Under the pieces are notes generated by a model. The model had not been told where the DNA came from. It saw only the letters and a list, made by a program, of their open reading frames with translations, and did no database searches. A stretch of 64,000 nt of DNA from Lagopus muta (Eukaryota; Chordata; Aves; Galliformes; Phasianidae): contig NC_064472.1 of assembly GCF_023343835.1 (NCBI RefSeq), forward strand, positions 10,035,469 through 10,099,468. The letters run 5' to 3'. This document shows positions 46,778-55,889 of the stretch, piece after piece (the first letter of the stretch is position 1; each line of letters starts with the position of its first letter). A program made the translations under genes and the position numbers.

Positions 46778-46935
46778 CCACATCCCTTCAGGCTGCACTT
46801 TTGGCTCCCATATCCCCCCGTCACATCCCAATTCCTCTCCCTCACCTGTCCCCTCTGCCTATCCCACACCCCATGGCGTAGCAGTGCCAGCAATGACACT
46901 TGCATCACAATGTCCCCTGTGCCACCACAGGCACT
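46778..46935 (+). repeat. Avidin 3'-flank block, copy 2
   Basis: Spacer after the AVR-like gene that matches 55,036-55,180 and, more weakly, 30,329-30,470 (CACATCCCTTCAGGCTGCAC, CCCCATGGCGTAGCAGTGCC, CTGTGCCACCACAGGCACTG). Confidence 0.8.
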
Positions 46936-47189
46936 GCTCAATGCCTTTGAGACTGCACACATTTGGGAAGCGGTTGGGAAGGAAGTTTAGGAAGCCAAAA
47001 GGGAAGAGAAAGAGAAGACGGGCCGTATTGCATACCAAGTGCAGGAGTGGGGAGTGCACTGGCACACAGTGCATGTGGGTGGGCTTCAATCCCCACGGCA
47101 TCCAAGGAAAGCTGTCAGAGACAGCTCTGCCAGAAGCCTGCAGAAATAGCACGCTCCTTCTGCTCCTCCGCCATGTGCCACCGATGCTA
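46936..47189 (+). repeat. Further 3' flank shared with the avidin gene
   Basis: Collinear with about 55,180-55,390 (GCTCAATGCCTTTGAGAC, GGAAAGCTGTCAG, CTGCAGAAATAGCACGCT). Contains no coding exon; a splice-like TGCAG at its right end is not supported by any avidin exon. Confidence 0.65.
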
Positions 47190-47356
47190 CCTGCAGCCCC
47201 TGGTGCTGGCCCAGCTCTACCCCAAATCCCTTTGAGTGATCCGAAAGCAAAGCAAAGGGTGGTGCTGCCAGCAGTGCTGGGAGCAGACACCACAGTGGCT
47301 CTGGGGCCAGGAGCATGGGGCTCTGGGGCTCTGCTCAAAAAGCACTGGACCTGGCA
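47190..47356 (+). repeat. Spacer segment present in inverted orientation at 55,739-55,886
   Basis: About 150 bases (CTGCAGCCCCTGGTGCTGGC, CAAATCCCTTTGAGTGATCC, CCACAGTGGCTCTGGGGCCA) are the reverse complement of the other segment with only a few differences. It flips at the point where the direct homology of the two 3' flanks ends. Confidence 0.88.
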
Positions 47357-47526
47357 CTTCATCATGCATCCCTTGGCAGAGCTCTGTACATTCCATGTGT
47401 TGATGTCTCACATAGTCAGCAAATCCACCACCTCGCACTGCTGTCTGTCCTAAAAAGTACACAGCCATCCCTGAGAGCATTCTAGTCATGTGCTTTCCCA
47501 CCACATCCCTGTGCTGATCGCAGTGC

Positions 47527-48213
47527 TATCACAGCCCTACGACCATCCATGGATCTCGGACTCTTCCTGTTCATTCCCCGCACTGTGTGTCATGGTACAC
47601 AGGCACTTCGGGGAAGAAAAGGGAGCACAGAATGCAGATTTCCCTTGGCAGGACTCCAGGGGCCCCATGCAGCCCCCACTGCTTATAAACAGGTCCAAGC
47701 AGGACTGCAACAGCAGGCAGAGTGCAGCTCAGCCACGGAGCACCTCCATGCTGCCTCCTGCTCGGCCTCGGCCCCACGGCCCCCAGGAAGGTGAGCACGG
47801 CCGGCGTGCTGGGAGCCACGGTGCGCTCTGACGCTGGTCCCAGTGCGAGCTGCAGGGCGTGTGCAGGCAAAAGCCGGGCTCCAAAATGGCCCTCAGCCCT
47901 GGACACCACTCAACGAGCGTCCAGGCTGCTCTCCATGCTGCAAAGAGCGACCTGTGAAAAGGGGCAACAAGCACGATTCCCGAACGCCACATTCCTAAAC
48001 GGACTCAAAGGTGCGGCGCGCAAGCAGCCGCACCCGGCCACCATGTCCGCAGCTGTGTTCCGGCCGGGCCCTGCAGCTCCGCCAGCCGGTCCGCTCCCCC
48101 CAGTCTCCAGCAGCCGGTGCTCGCGGATCAGCAGTCCGCGCTGAACGCCGCAGGGCTGTCGCTGGGACACAGCGCTGCTCGCTTCTGCCGCCAGGCGGCG
48201 CTCTGCCCTCCCC
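47527..48213 (+). repeat. 687-bp recent duplication, copy 2 (with GC-rich copy C)
   Basis: Near-identical to 35,798-36,484 at an offset of 11,729. Its last 165 bases are the third copy of the GC-rich block, with CCGCCAGGCGGCGCT at 48,188-48,202. Confidence 0.95.
47734..47905 (+). pseudogene. Truncated biotin-binding-protein pseudogene, copy 2
   Basis: Same structure as the fragment at 36,005-36,176: TATAAA at 47,684-47,689, exon-1-like part with ACG in place of the start codon, donor GTGAGC, short intron, and an exon-2-like part that stops after CAGCCCTGGAC. One of the few differences is TGCGAGCTGC here versus TGCAAGCTGC in copy 1. Confidence 0.85.
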
Positions 48214-48430
48214 ACCCAGCGGCAGCGCAATTCCCAGCACGGAGCGCAATGGGCGCCCGCTGCGCGGCTGCAGGGCGCGTCCGGCGGCCACATGGCGGCG
48301 GTGCTGCAGCCTTCCTTCCGCAGGACGGCACCTCCGGCGTCCTCGAATTTGGCCCGGGAGGGCAGCACAGACCCGTGCTGCCAGCGTGCTCTGGGCTGTG
48401 GTGGGCCGGGGAGCAGGGTTTGGGCCACTG
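48214..48430. other. Unexplained CpG-rich stretch
   Basis: Directly after the duplication, CpG-dense sequence with CGGCCACATGGCGGCGGTG, the last part resembling a YY1-type initiator (ATGGCGGC). The ATG at about 48,291 opens a frame of some 50 codons that I cannot match to a family. It could be a small CpG-island promoter or the 5' part of an old GC-rich duplication. Confidence 0.35.
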
Positions 48431-48483
48431 CTTACTTGTGGTCTTAATCGTCATCCAGCAGTCCATCCATAGCCTTGATCTTC

Positions 48484-48818
48484 ACAGAATCACAGAATGG
48501 CTTTGGGTTGGAAGGAGCCTCAGAGCCCACCCAGCCCCAACCCCTGCCACGGGCTGGTTGCCCCCAGCAGCTCAGGTTCCCCAGGGCCCCATCCAGCTGG
48601 TCCTTGAGCACCTCCAGGGATGGGGCACCACAGCTCTGGGAGCAGTGCCAGCGCCTCACCACCCTCTGAATTTCCCTTTAACATCTAACCTAGATCTCCA
48701 CTCTTAGTTTAATGTCATTCCTCCTTGCCCTATCGGTTTTACACCAAATAAAAAGACAGTGCTCTGCCTGTTAGCTCCCTTCAATTACTCGAAGGCTGCA
48801 ATGAGGTATCCCTGTAGA
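48484..48818 (-). mobile_element. CR1 LINE 3'-end fragment
   Basis: Plus-strand text CACAGAATCACAGAATGGCT, GGGTTGGAAGGAGCC and ATCCAGCTGGTCCTTGAGCA, then TTTAACATCTAACCTAGAT, is the reverse complement of a CR1 3' end of about 330 bases. Confidence 0.9.
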
Positions 48819-48821
48819 CCC

Positions 48822-49075
48822 AAAGCAGCGCGGCCAGCGGGGCAAGGGAGGGGATCCTGCCCCTCTGCTCTGCGCTGTGACACCGCACCTGGAGCGCTGC
48901 ATCCACTTGGAGTGCTCAGCACAGCAGAGACGGGGGCCTGCTGGAGAGCGTCCAGAGGAGGGCCGCACGAATGGTCAGGATGGAGCAGCTCCCTGTGAGG
49001 ACGGGCTGAGAGCTGGGGCTGTGCAGCCTGGGGAAGAGGAGGCTGAGCGAGACCTGAGGGCGGCCTGTCTGTGTC
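48822..49075 (+). mobile_element. CR1 LINE fragment (same subfamily as 34,235-34,480)
   Basis: AGCAGCGCGGCCAGCGGGGC, GACACCGCACCTGGAGCG and GAGCAGCTCCCTGTGAGGAC match the GC-rich CR1 part at 34.2-34.5 kb almost exactly. It abuts the minus-strand CR1 before it. Confidence 0.85.
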
Positions 49076-49239
49076 TACAGGGGGGATGTAAGAATGACAG
49101 GGATAGACTCTTCAGCAGGCTGTTGCATCATGTTCAGCTTCTGACGTGTTCCCACACTAGATCACTATCTTTAAATTGGAATGAGATGGATTTGAAGGGT
49201 GAACTATTTGATGGGTATGGAATTGGTTGAATGGTTGCA

Positions 49240-49950
49240 GCCAGAGGGTTTTGGTCAATGGCTCAATGTCCAGTGGAGGCCAGTGACTGGAGGTGCCCCC
49301 AGGGGTCCATCTTGTGGCTGACATTGTTCAACATTTTTATCAATCACATCACTGGGATTGAATTCACCTCAGCAGGTTTGCTGATGACACCAAGCTGAGC
49401 CGTACAGCAGTACGGCAGAAGGAAAGGATGCCATTCAGAGGACCTGGACACACTCAAAAAGTGGGCCAACATGAAACAAATGAGGTTGAATAAGTACTGA
49501 GTTCAGATTTAGGCCACTCCCTACAAGAAAGACATCGAGGCCATGGAGCAGGTACAGAGAAGGGCAACAAAGCTGTGAGGGGTCTGGAGCACAGGGCTTA
49601 TGAGGAGTGGCTGCAGGAGCTGGGAATGTTCCGTGTGGAGAAGAGGAGGCTCAGGGGAGACCTCACTGCTCTCCATAACTACCTGAAGGGAGTTGCAGCG
49701 AGCTGGGGGTCGGGCTCTTCTCTCATGAAACTGGTGATAGGACTGGAGGGAATGGCTTCAGTTGTACTGGGGAGATTCATGCTGGACATCAGGAAATACT
49801 TTTCTGAAAGAGTGGTCAGGCACTGGAACAAGCTGCCCCGACCCTGGAGGTGTTCAAGGAACATTTAAACATTGTGTTGAGGGACATGGTTTAGTGAGAA
49901 CTGTTGGTGACAGATGGATGGTTGGACTGGATGATCTTGTAGGTCTTTTC
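49240..49950 (+). mobile_element. CR1 LINE, older 3' part
   Basis: Contains the RT-end text for GVPPGVHLV-TLFNIF (about 49,290-49,330), a DDTKL-like segment near 49,385, [17 protein letters not shown] near 49,640 and FSERVVRHWNKLP near 49,800, and ends TTGGACTGGATGATCTTGTA. Frame broken several times. Confidence 0.88.
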
Positions 49951-50650
49951 ACAGAATCACACAGAATCACACAGAATCACACAGAATCACCCGGGTTGGA
50001 AGGGACCCCAAGGATCATGTAGTTCCAACCCCCCTGCCTAGCAGGGCCACCAACATACATATTCAGATCAGGTTGCCCAGGACCCCGTCCAACCTGGCCT
50101 TAAACACGTCCAAGGACGGGGCATCCACAACCTCCCTGGGCAGCCCGTTCCAGGGCCTAACCACTCTCCTAGTAAAGAACTTCCCCCTAACATCTAACCT
50201 AAATCTTCCCTCCTTCAACTTGGATCCATTTCCCCTAGTCCTGCTGTTGTCAGCCCTTTTGAAGAGTTTACTCCCCTCCTGGGTGTAGGTTCCCTTCAGG
50301 TATTGATAGGCTGCAATGAGGTCACCCCGCAGCCTTCTCTTCTCCAGGCTGAACAAGCCCAACTCCCTCAGCCTGTCCTCATAGGGGAGGTGCTCCAGCC
50401 CCCTGATCATCTTAGTCACCCTCCTCTGGACCCTTTCCAAAATCTCTATGTCTTTCTTGTACTGAGGGCTCCACACCTGGACACAGTACTCCAGATGGGG
50501 CCTCACAAGAGCCGAGTAGAGAGGGACAATCACCTCCCTGTCCCTGCTGGCCACCCCTCTCCTGATGGAGCCCAGGATCCCATTTGCCTTTTGAGCTGCC
50601 AGAGCGCACTGCTGGCTCATATTCAGTCTCTCGTCCATCAGGACCCCCAG
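49951..50650 (-). mobile_element. Young CR1 LINE 3' fragment with an intact ORF2 end
   Basis: Minus strand, 5'-truncated. The ORF2 C-terminus stays open for 191 codons (50,063-50,638), beginning near [18 protein letters not shown] and ending [13 protein letters not shown]. The 3' end carries four tandem copies of the 10-mer CACAGAATCA (plus strand, 49,951-49,990). It sits tail to tail with the CR1 before it. The open frame indicates the youngest CR1 in the window. Confidence 0.93.
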
Positions 50651-50684
50651 CCTTGGTATTCCAGCCTTGGTATTCTATGATTCT

Positions 50685-51345
50685 CTGATCCTGTAAGTGC
50701 AAGGTGTTGCACGTGGGTCAGTGCAATCTCAGGTGTGTGCACAGACTGGGAAAAGAACTCCTTTAGAGCAGCCCTGCAGAGAAGGACTTGACATGAATGA
50801 TTTAACATGGCCCAGTCCCCCTCTATTCTGCTCTCATGAGCCCCACCTGCAGTACTATGTGAAGGTCTGGACCCTCAGCACAGGAGGGATGTGGAGCTGC
50901 TGGGGCTGGTCCAGACGAGGGCCACAGAGATGTTCAGAAGGCTGGATCACCCCTCCCACAAAGAAAGGCTGAGTGAGTTGGGCTTGTTCAGTCTGGAGAA
51001 GAGGACCTCTTACTGCATCCTTCCAGTACCTGCAAGGAACCTACAGGCAGGAGGGGAACTGACTTTTACACAGTCTGATAGTGATAGGATAAGGAGGAAG
51101 CTCTAAACTAAAAGGGGAGATTTAGGTTAGATGTCAGGAGAAGATTGCTCACTAAAGAGCAGTGAGGCCGTGGCACAGACTTTCCAGAGCAGCTGTGGTG
51201 CCCCATCCCTGGAGGTGCTCAAGGCCGGGTTGGATGGGGCCCTTAGCATCCTGAGCTGGTGGGGGCAATCAGCCCGTGCAGGGGTTGGGGCTGGGTGGGC
51301 TTCGACGCCCCTTCCAACGTAAGCCATTCTGTGATGCTATGAAAT
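50685..51345 (+). mobile_element. CR1 LINE fragment
   Basis: Starts TGCAAGGTGTTGCACGTGGG (CRVLHVG region) and runs through [12 protein letters not shown] near 50,975 to the 3' UTR (GTGGTGCCCCATCCCTGGAG) and tail (CCATTCTGTGATGCTATGAA). Diverged. Confidence 0.88.
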
Positions 51346-52294
51346 GACACCAGGCTGCTTGGGAGGTTTCCACGGCTGGCTCCACGACTGGTTAATCAGC
51401 AGTAAGGCTGATTAATGGAGTACGGGCTGGACTCCCTGCTTAGTTGTCACTGTTATTCCAAGCCCAAATCTCATGTGATGGCTGCACTTACCTGGTTTCA
51501 GGGAGGTGCCCTTCAGCCCTCACCTGTCAACACCTTGCTGCCTCCATGTGGACACTGCAATGGGACATCCCAGCCAGGGCCCTGCATTCACACTGGAAGC
51601 ACAGTGTGGTGCAGCTTCCCACAGCCACAGGTGCCATGGCTCGAGTTCAGCTGTGGGTCCAGAGTGTGTGGGTGGTGGCACAGTGCTGGCCACCCTGGGG
51701 ACACCGTGCCCATGTCACGCTGCTGCCTGCATCCCTGCCACCTGTGCCCATTGTCTCCCCTTGTAGGACTGAAGAAGGGGTGCCAGGACAGGGGTGTCTG
51801 CTCCTTGCCAAGGAACAAGCCGTTCACCCTCGTTGGCCATCACCACAATAACCACATCCTGATCCAAACAGGCAAAGAACAAAAACAGCTGTGAAAGCCG
51901 TCACGCTTTCTTAGAGGCTGCTTTTATTACTGTGACCTACTGGCATCGCTCTTTAAGCTTATACAATGAGCTGCCTACAGGCTTTCATTCAAAGGCTGGG
52001 AAATTTGGTGGTACTGTGTTGTTGGACAATTCCACAATTTTCTTTTCTTACTTTTCAAGCACTTCAGTTAAAATTGTATCTTAAAGAGTCGGCTTTTGGA
52101 AAGGTTCATATGGACACGTCTGTAGGCTGAGGTGGTTTTGGTTACTTTGGGCAACCAAAGAGAAGTCATTTTCTCCACTGTTTGTGGAGAAATGATTCCC
52201 AGGGCTGACTCAGCCACGGGGCTCCTCCTGGCTCCCGCTTTGCTTAACTCCCTTATCTGAGACTTGCCAACAAATCCACCTTCAAGATACGAGA
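51346..52294. other. Intergenic DNA, nothing recognised
   Basis: About 950 bases of unique-looking sequence. A small imperfect palindrome (TTAATCAGC ... GCTGATTAA) lies at 51,393-51,416. The open frames at 51,415-51,894 have no family resemblance. Confidence 0.4.
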
Positions 52295-52370
52295 TGCACC
52301 ACTGGGCTGGGTAATGCTTGTGGGCTCCTTCCAACTTGGGATGTTCTGTGATTCTGTGACTCTAAAGGTC
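52295..52370 (+). mobile_element. CR1 LINE 3' tail fragment
   Basis: GGGCTCCTTCCAACTTGGGA followed by TGTTCTGTGATTCTGTGAC is the last 75 or so bases of a CR1 in plus orientation. Confidence 0.75.
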
Positions 52371-52784
52371 AATGGTAATGGCAGCGTTGTAGGTTCTGTT
52401 CTGCTGGATTAAGCCCGTCTATGTGTAAACGAGCTGTACCTGAGCAGCCAAAGTGAACTCAGCAGCCTTGTGGGAAAGGGAAACTTAATGTGCAGCCAAT
52501 TCCCAGAAAAAGGCAAAGTAAACACTGGGGCAGGAATTTCCTACAGAAGAGCAGCCAGGAAGGGCCAGCCAGGCACGGCTGCTGTCACAGAGTGGGGAGT
52601 GAGCAGCAGGAGCACAGGGGCTGGGAAATCCATCAGGAAATGAGCCATAGGATGTGGCCCCTCATGGAAGTGCAGTGTTGGTGGGTCTGCAGGTGGTGGT
52701 AACAAGTTGACACTGACTGATGGTAACAAGTGGCACTGAGATGGCACTGGGGCAGCTGTGCAGTGCAGTGCTCAGCATTATGGG
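52371..52784. other. Spacer upstream of the avidin upstream block
   Basis: About 400 bases with no gene or repeat family. A short local duplication of TGATGGTAACAAGT appears at 52,695-52,735. Confidence 0.4.
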
Positions 52785-53330
52785 CAGGGATCAGTTCTGT
52801 AATCGGAGCTCAGAAGTGAATCTAAAGGGAAAGAGAAACTGACCACAGCAGCCAATTTTCTGTTTCCCTTACAAGAAATAGGGAGTGCTTTCTGACATGC
52901 AGGTCACCATGAGGTTACAGTGTGATGAACACAGAAGTAAAACACTCTTATTTTAACAGACCCCTGGAATGTTGCGAAGGAGCATGAGAAAAAACAGTGA
53001 AAAGCAAGTTACATCAGCCTCCCTGGCAAGCAAAAAGTGTTACAGAAGGGGAAGCATGAAAATACACAAGAAAAGCAACTGTTAGACCCCAGGACAATTG
53101 TGATATTCGTTGGCAATGAAATATGACATCCAAGATATTAATGGAATGTTTGTTTTTCCATAAACAATATTGTTTCCTCCAACAAAAGCCAATTTGATAA
53201 AACAACAGTGAACCTGCACACCAGCTCTGAGCAAAAAGAGCCCAGGAGCAGGTGGGATGCGGCTGGGCTTTGTGCTCTTGGCTGCCTTCTGCAGTGCACT
53301 GGGGTCCTGCAGCAGGTCTGAGCCATCGGG
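52785..53330 (+). repeat. Avidin upstream block, copy 2
   Basis: Partner of 40,030-40,560. Here it lies about 360 bases before the avidin promoter; in the AVR-like copy the same block is nearly 5 kb away from the promoter because of the retroviral and CR1 sequence in between. Confidence 0.8.
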
Positions 53331-53690
53331 TCTGCAGCAGGAACCCTAAGCCTGGCCACACACAGGACTGAGCTGTAGGGAACACATGCTGTGTGCCTGC
53401 AGACCCTTCCAGTCTGGTCCCAAAGTAGTATGCATGATTGAGCAAGGAGAGCAAGAATGGGATGGGGCCTGGGGGCTGCCATTCCCAGATGGGCATTAAT
53501 GATGTCAGACACCATGTGCACGGCTGTGCTGTGATCAACAGACAGCAGAAGATTGACCAGTGAAAAAGGGATTTTCCCCAGCTGAGCACCCTGCTGACAG
53601 CTTCCTTGAAGGGTCCTGCACAAACATGAGTTGTAAGCAAGGAGGGTCAGTTTCAGCACACTATTTTGGGAATGTTTGCAACCAGGAACG
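53331..53690 (+). other. Proximal 5' flank of the avidin gene
   Basis: About 360 bases between the duplicated block and the core promoter. No gene. It may hold hormone-responsive elements, since chicken avidin is induced by progesterone in the oviduct; I did not identify a clear response element. Confidence 0.4.
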
Positions 53691-53694
53691 GTAA

Positions 53695-53820
53695 ATGTGG
53701 GCTCACCCGGATTGCATAACACTGGGCAGAGTCAGAGATGGGAGCAATAAAAAGGCGAGAGAGCGTGCAGGAGGGATGAGTCCTGCCAGCAGCACACCCG
53801 GCTGTCCACCTGCTGCAGAG
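53695..53820 (+). promoter_or_regulatory. Core promoter of the avidin gene
   Basis: TATA-like AATAAAAAGG at 53,746, 75 bases before the ATG, within sequence almost identical to the AVR-like promoter. The 5' UTR is about 45-50 bases. Confidence 0.7.
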
Positions 53821-54929
53821 ATGGTGCACGCAACCTCCTCCCTCCTGCTGCTGCTGCTCAGCCTGGCTCTGCTGGCTCCCGGACACTCTGCCAAAAAGGT
53901 AACGGGATGGGGCTGGGAGAGGGTGCCCCTGGGTGCCCACCCCTGCCTCCTGCCCGGCACTGAGTCCTTCCCTTCATCCCAGTGCTCGCTGACCGGGAAC
54001 TGGACCAACGACCTGGGCTCCAACATGACCATCGGGGCCGTGAACCACAGGGGCGAATTCACAGGCACCTACTACACAGCTGTAACAGCCACATCAAATG
54101 CCATCAAACTGTCACCACTGCAGGGGACCCAAAACAACATCAACAAGAAGACCCAGCCCACCTTTGGCTTCACTGTCAATTGGAAGTTTTCAGGTGCTTC
54201 TTTCCCATCCTCCCTGCCTTGTCCCTGTTCCTCTGCTGCCCTTCCCTGTGACATCCCCTTTGTTCTACTGCTCTTCCCCACAACATCCCTTTTGCTCTCC
54301 TGCCCTTCCCCACGATGTCCCCACTGGTCTCCTCCAGTTCTATATGGTGGCCCTGATGATCTCTCCTCCTCTCTGTGATGTCCCTGACGATTTCCTACCC
54401 ATACCCGTAGTCCCCCCAGTCATGCCCTGCCTCTCATGGCCCCAGTGCTGCTCCATCCCTGCTGTGTTCCCAGCAGCCCCATCCCTTCCCCCAGAACTGT
54501 GGACTGCTGTCACCTCCTGGTCCCCAGGATCAGGGGAAGTGCTGGGGATGTCCCCAAGGGGCAGGGAGAGCTCAGATGAGTTGTCCCCAGGGCAGAGGGA
54601 CCATGGCTCTGGCACTGCCCTGCTCTGTGTGGAGCTCATGACCCCACTCCCCTCATCTGCCCCTTTTCCTACAGATTCCACCACTGTCTTCACGGGTCAG
54701 TGCTTCATAGACAGGAATGGCAAGGAGGTCCTGAAGACCATGTGGCTGCTGCGGTCAAGCGTTGATGACATTGGCGATGACTGGAAAGCCACCAGGTGAG
54801 CCCAGAGCAGAGGCACAATGTCCCAGGCAGTGACCTAGAGGCTGTGCACTTACCACCTTACATCTCTCCTCTGTTCCCCACAGGGTTGGCAACAATATCT
54901 TCACTCGCCTGCGCTCAGTGAAGGAGTGA
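53821..54929 (+). CDS. AVD: Avidin, 4 exons
   Basis: Exons 53821-53898, 53983-54193, 54675-54795 and 54884-54929 (stop TGA 54,927-54,929) give 151 residues: a 23-residue signal peptide and a 128-residue mature chain beginning AKKCSLTGNWTNDLGSNMT, the length of chicken avidin. Every classical biotin contact is present (N12, S16, Y33, T35, T38, A39, T40, W70, F72, S73, S75, T77, F79, W97, W110, N118), as are the C4-C83 pair and the N17 glycosylation sequon. It should form a secreted tetramer with very tight biotin binding, an egg-white antimicrobial factor. Position 117 is Asn, as in chicken AVR4, where chicken avidin has Ile. Other differences from chicken avidin as I recall it include N9, H25, Y34, A43, L46 and the end RLRSVKE. 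Poly(A) signal AATAAA at 54,998-55,003. Confidence 0.92.
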
Positions 54930-55035
54930 GGATGGCTCTGCGAATCCCACGTCAGCAATAATGCAGGAGTGCTGACTCTGCTTGTGACATTCCTTCCAAT
55001 AAAGCTTTACATCAGACACACTCTGGCTCTTGCAG

Positions 55036-55390
55036 TGTCCCTTTGGTCTGCACTTCTGGCTCCCATATCCCCCTGTCACATCCCAGTTCCTCTCCCCCCA
55101 CCTGTCCCACACCCCATGGCGTGGCAGTGCCAGCAATGACACTTTGCGACACCACGTCCCCTGTGCCACCACAGGCACTGCTCAATGCCTTTGAGACCGC
55201 ACACATTTGGGAAGTGGGTAGGGAAGAAAGCTTAAGAAGTCAAAAGGGAACAGAAGACTGTGCAGGGGCTGCGTGTGCTTGGGCCCACAGAGCACAAAGG
55301 GAGGGCTCCAATCCCCACAGCATGCAAGGAAAGCTGTCAGGGACAGCTCTGCCAGGGGCTTGCAGAAATAGCACGCTTCCTGGTCCTCTG
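55036..55390 (+). repeat. Avidin 3'-flank block, copy 3
   Basis: Matches the spacer after the AVR-like gene (46,778-47,189) in the same order: CCCCATGGCGTGGCAGTGCC, TGCCACCACAGGCACTGCTC, CACACATTTGGGAAG, GGAAAGCTGTCAGGGACAGC. Homology in this orientation ends near the GCAGAAATAGCACGCTTCC words. Confidence 0.8.
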
Positions 55391-55738
55391 CCTTGCAGGA
55401 ATAAAACATGAACCTCTTTGACCGAAGGACTCATTCCTGGCATTTTTATCATCGCTGCCCCTCATCCCACAGTGGGAGGTCCAGGCTGCATTTCCTTTCC
55501 CCTGCTGGCTTAGAGCTGCTTGCTGTGGCACACAAGTGAGAGCAAAGAAAGCAAGGAGAAAAAACAGCAGTACTAGGGCAGAACAGGCTATGAGAGCAGA
55601 TCAGCCAGCCCTGAAGCCCCCTACTATTCCACCTAGTACAGCTGTGGGAAATGCTCCAGACTCTTCACCTCAGTCTCAGTATCTTTCTGCAGAGAAGGGT
55701 TGTGCTGGCTGGCATGGCAACACCCCGTGCCAGCAGCA
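55391..55738. other. Spacer, nothing recognised
   Basis: About 350 bases without counterpart in the AVR-like copy. An AATAAA near 55,401 could act as an alternative distal poly(A) signal for avidin. No gene visible. Confidence 0.35.
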
Positions 55739-55886
55739 CCAGGTCCAGTGTAGAGCCCCATGCTCCTGGCCCCAGAGCCACTGTGGTGTCTGCTCCCAGC
55801 ACTGCTGGCAGCACCACCCTTTGCTTTGCTTTTGGATCACTCAAAGGGATTTGGGATAGAGCTGGGCCAGCACCAGGGGCTGCAGG
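55739..55886 (-). repeat. Inverted copy of 47,190-47,356
   Basis: Reads as the reverse complement of the spacer after the AVR-like gene with a few mismatches (for example TATCCCAAATCC versus TACCCCAAATCC in the same orientation). Confidence 0.88.
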
Positions 55887-55889
55887 TTG

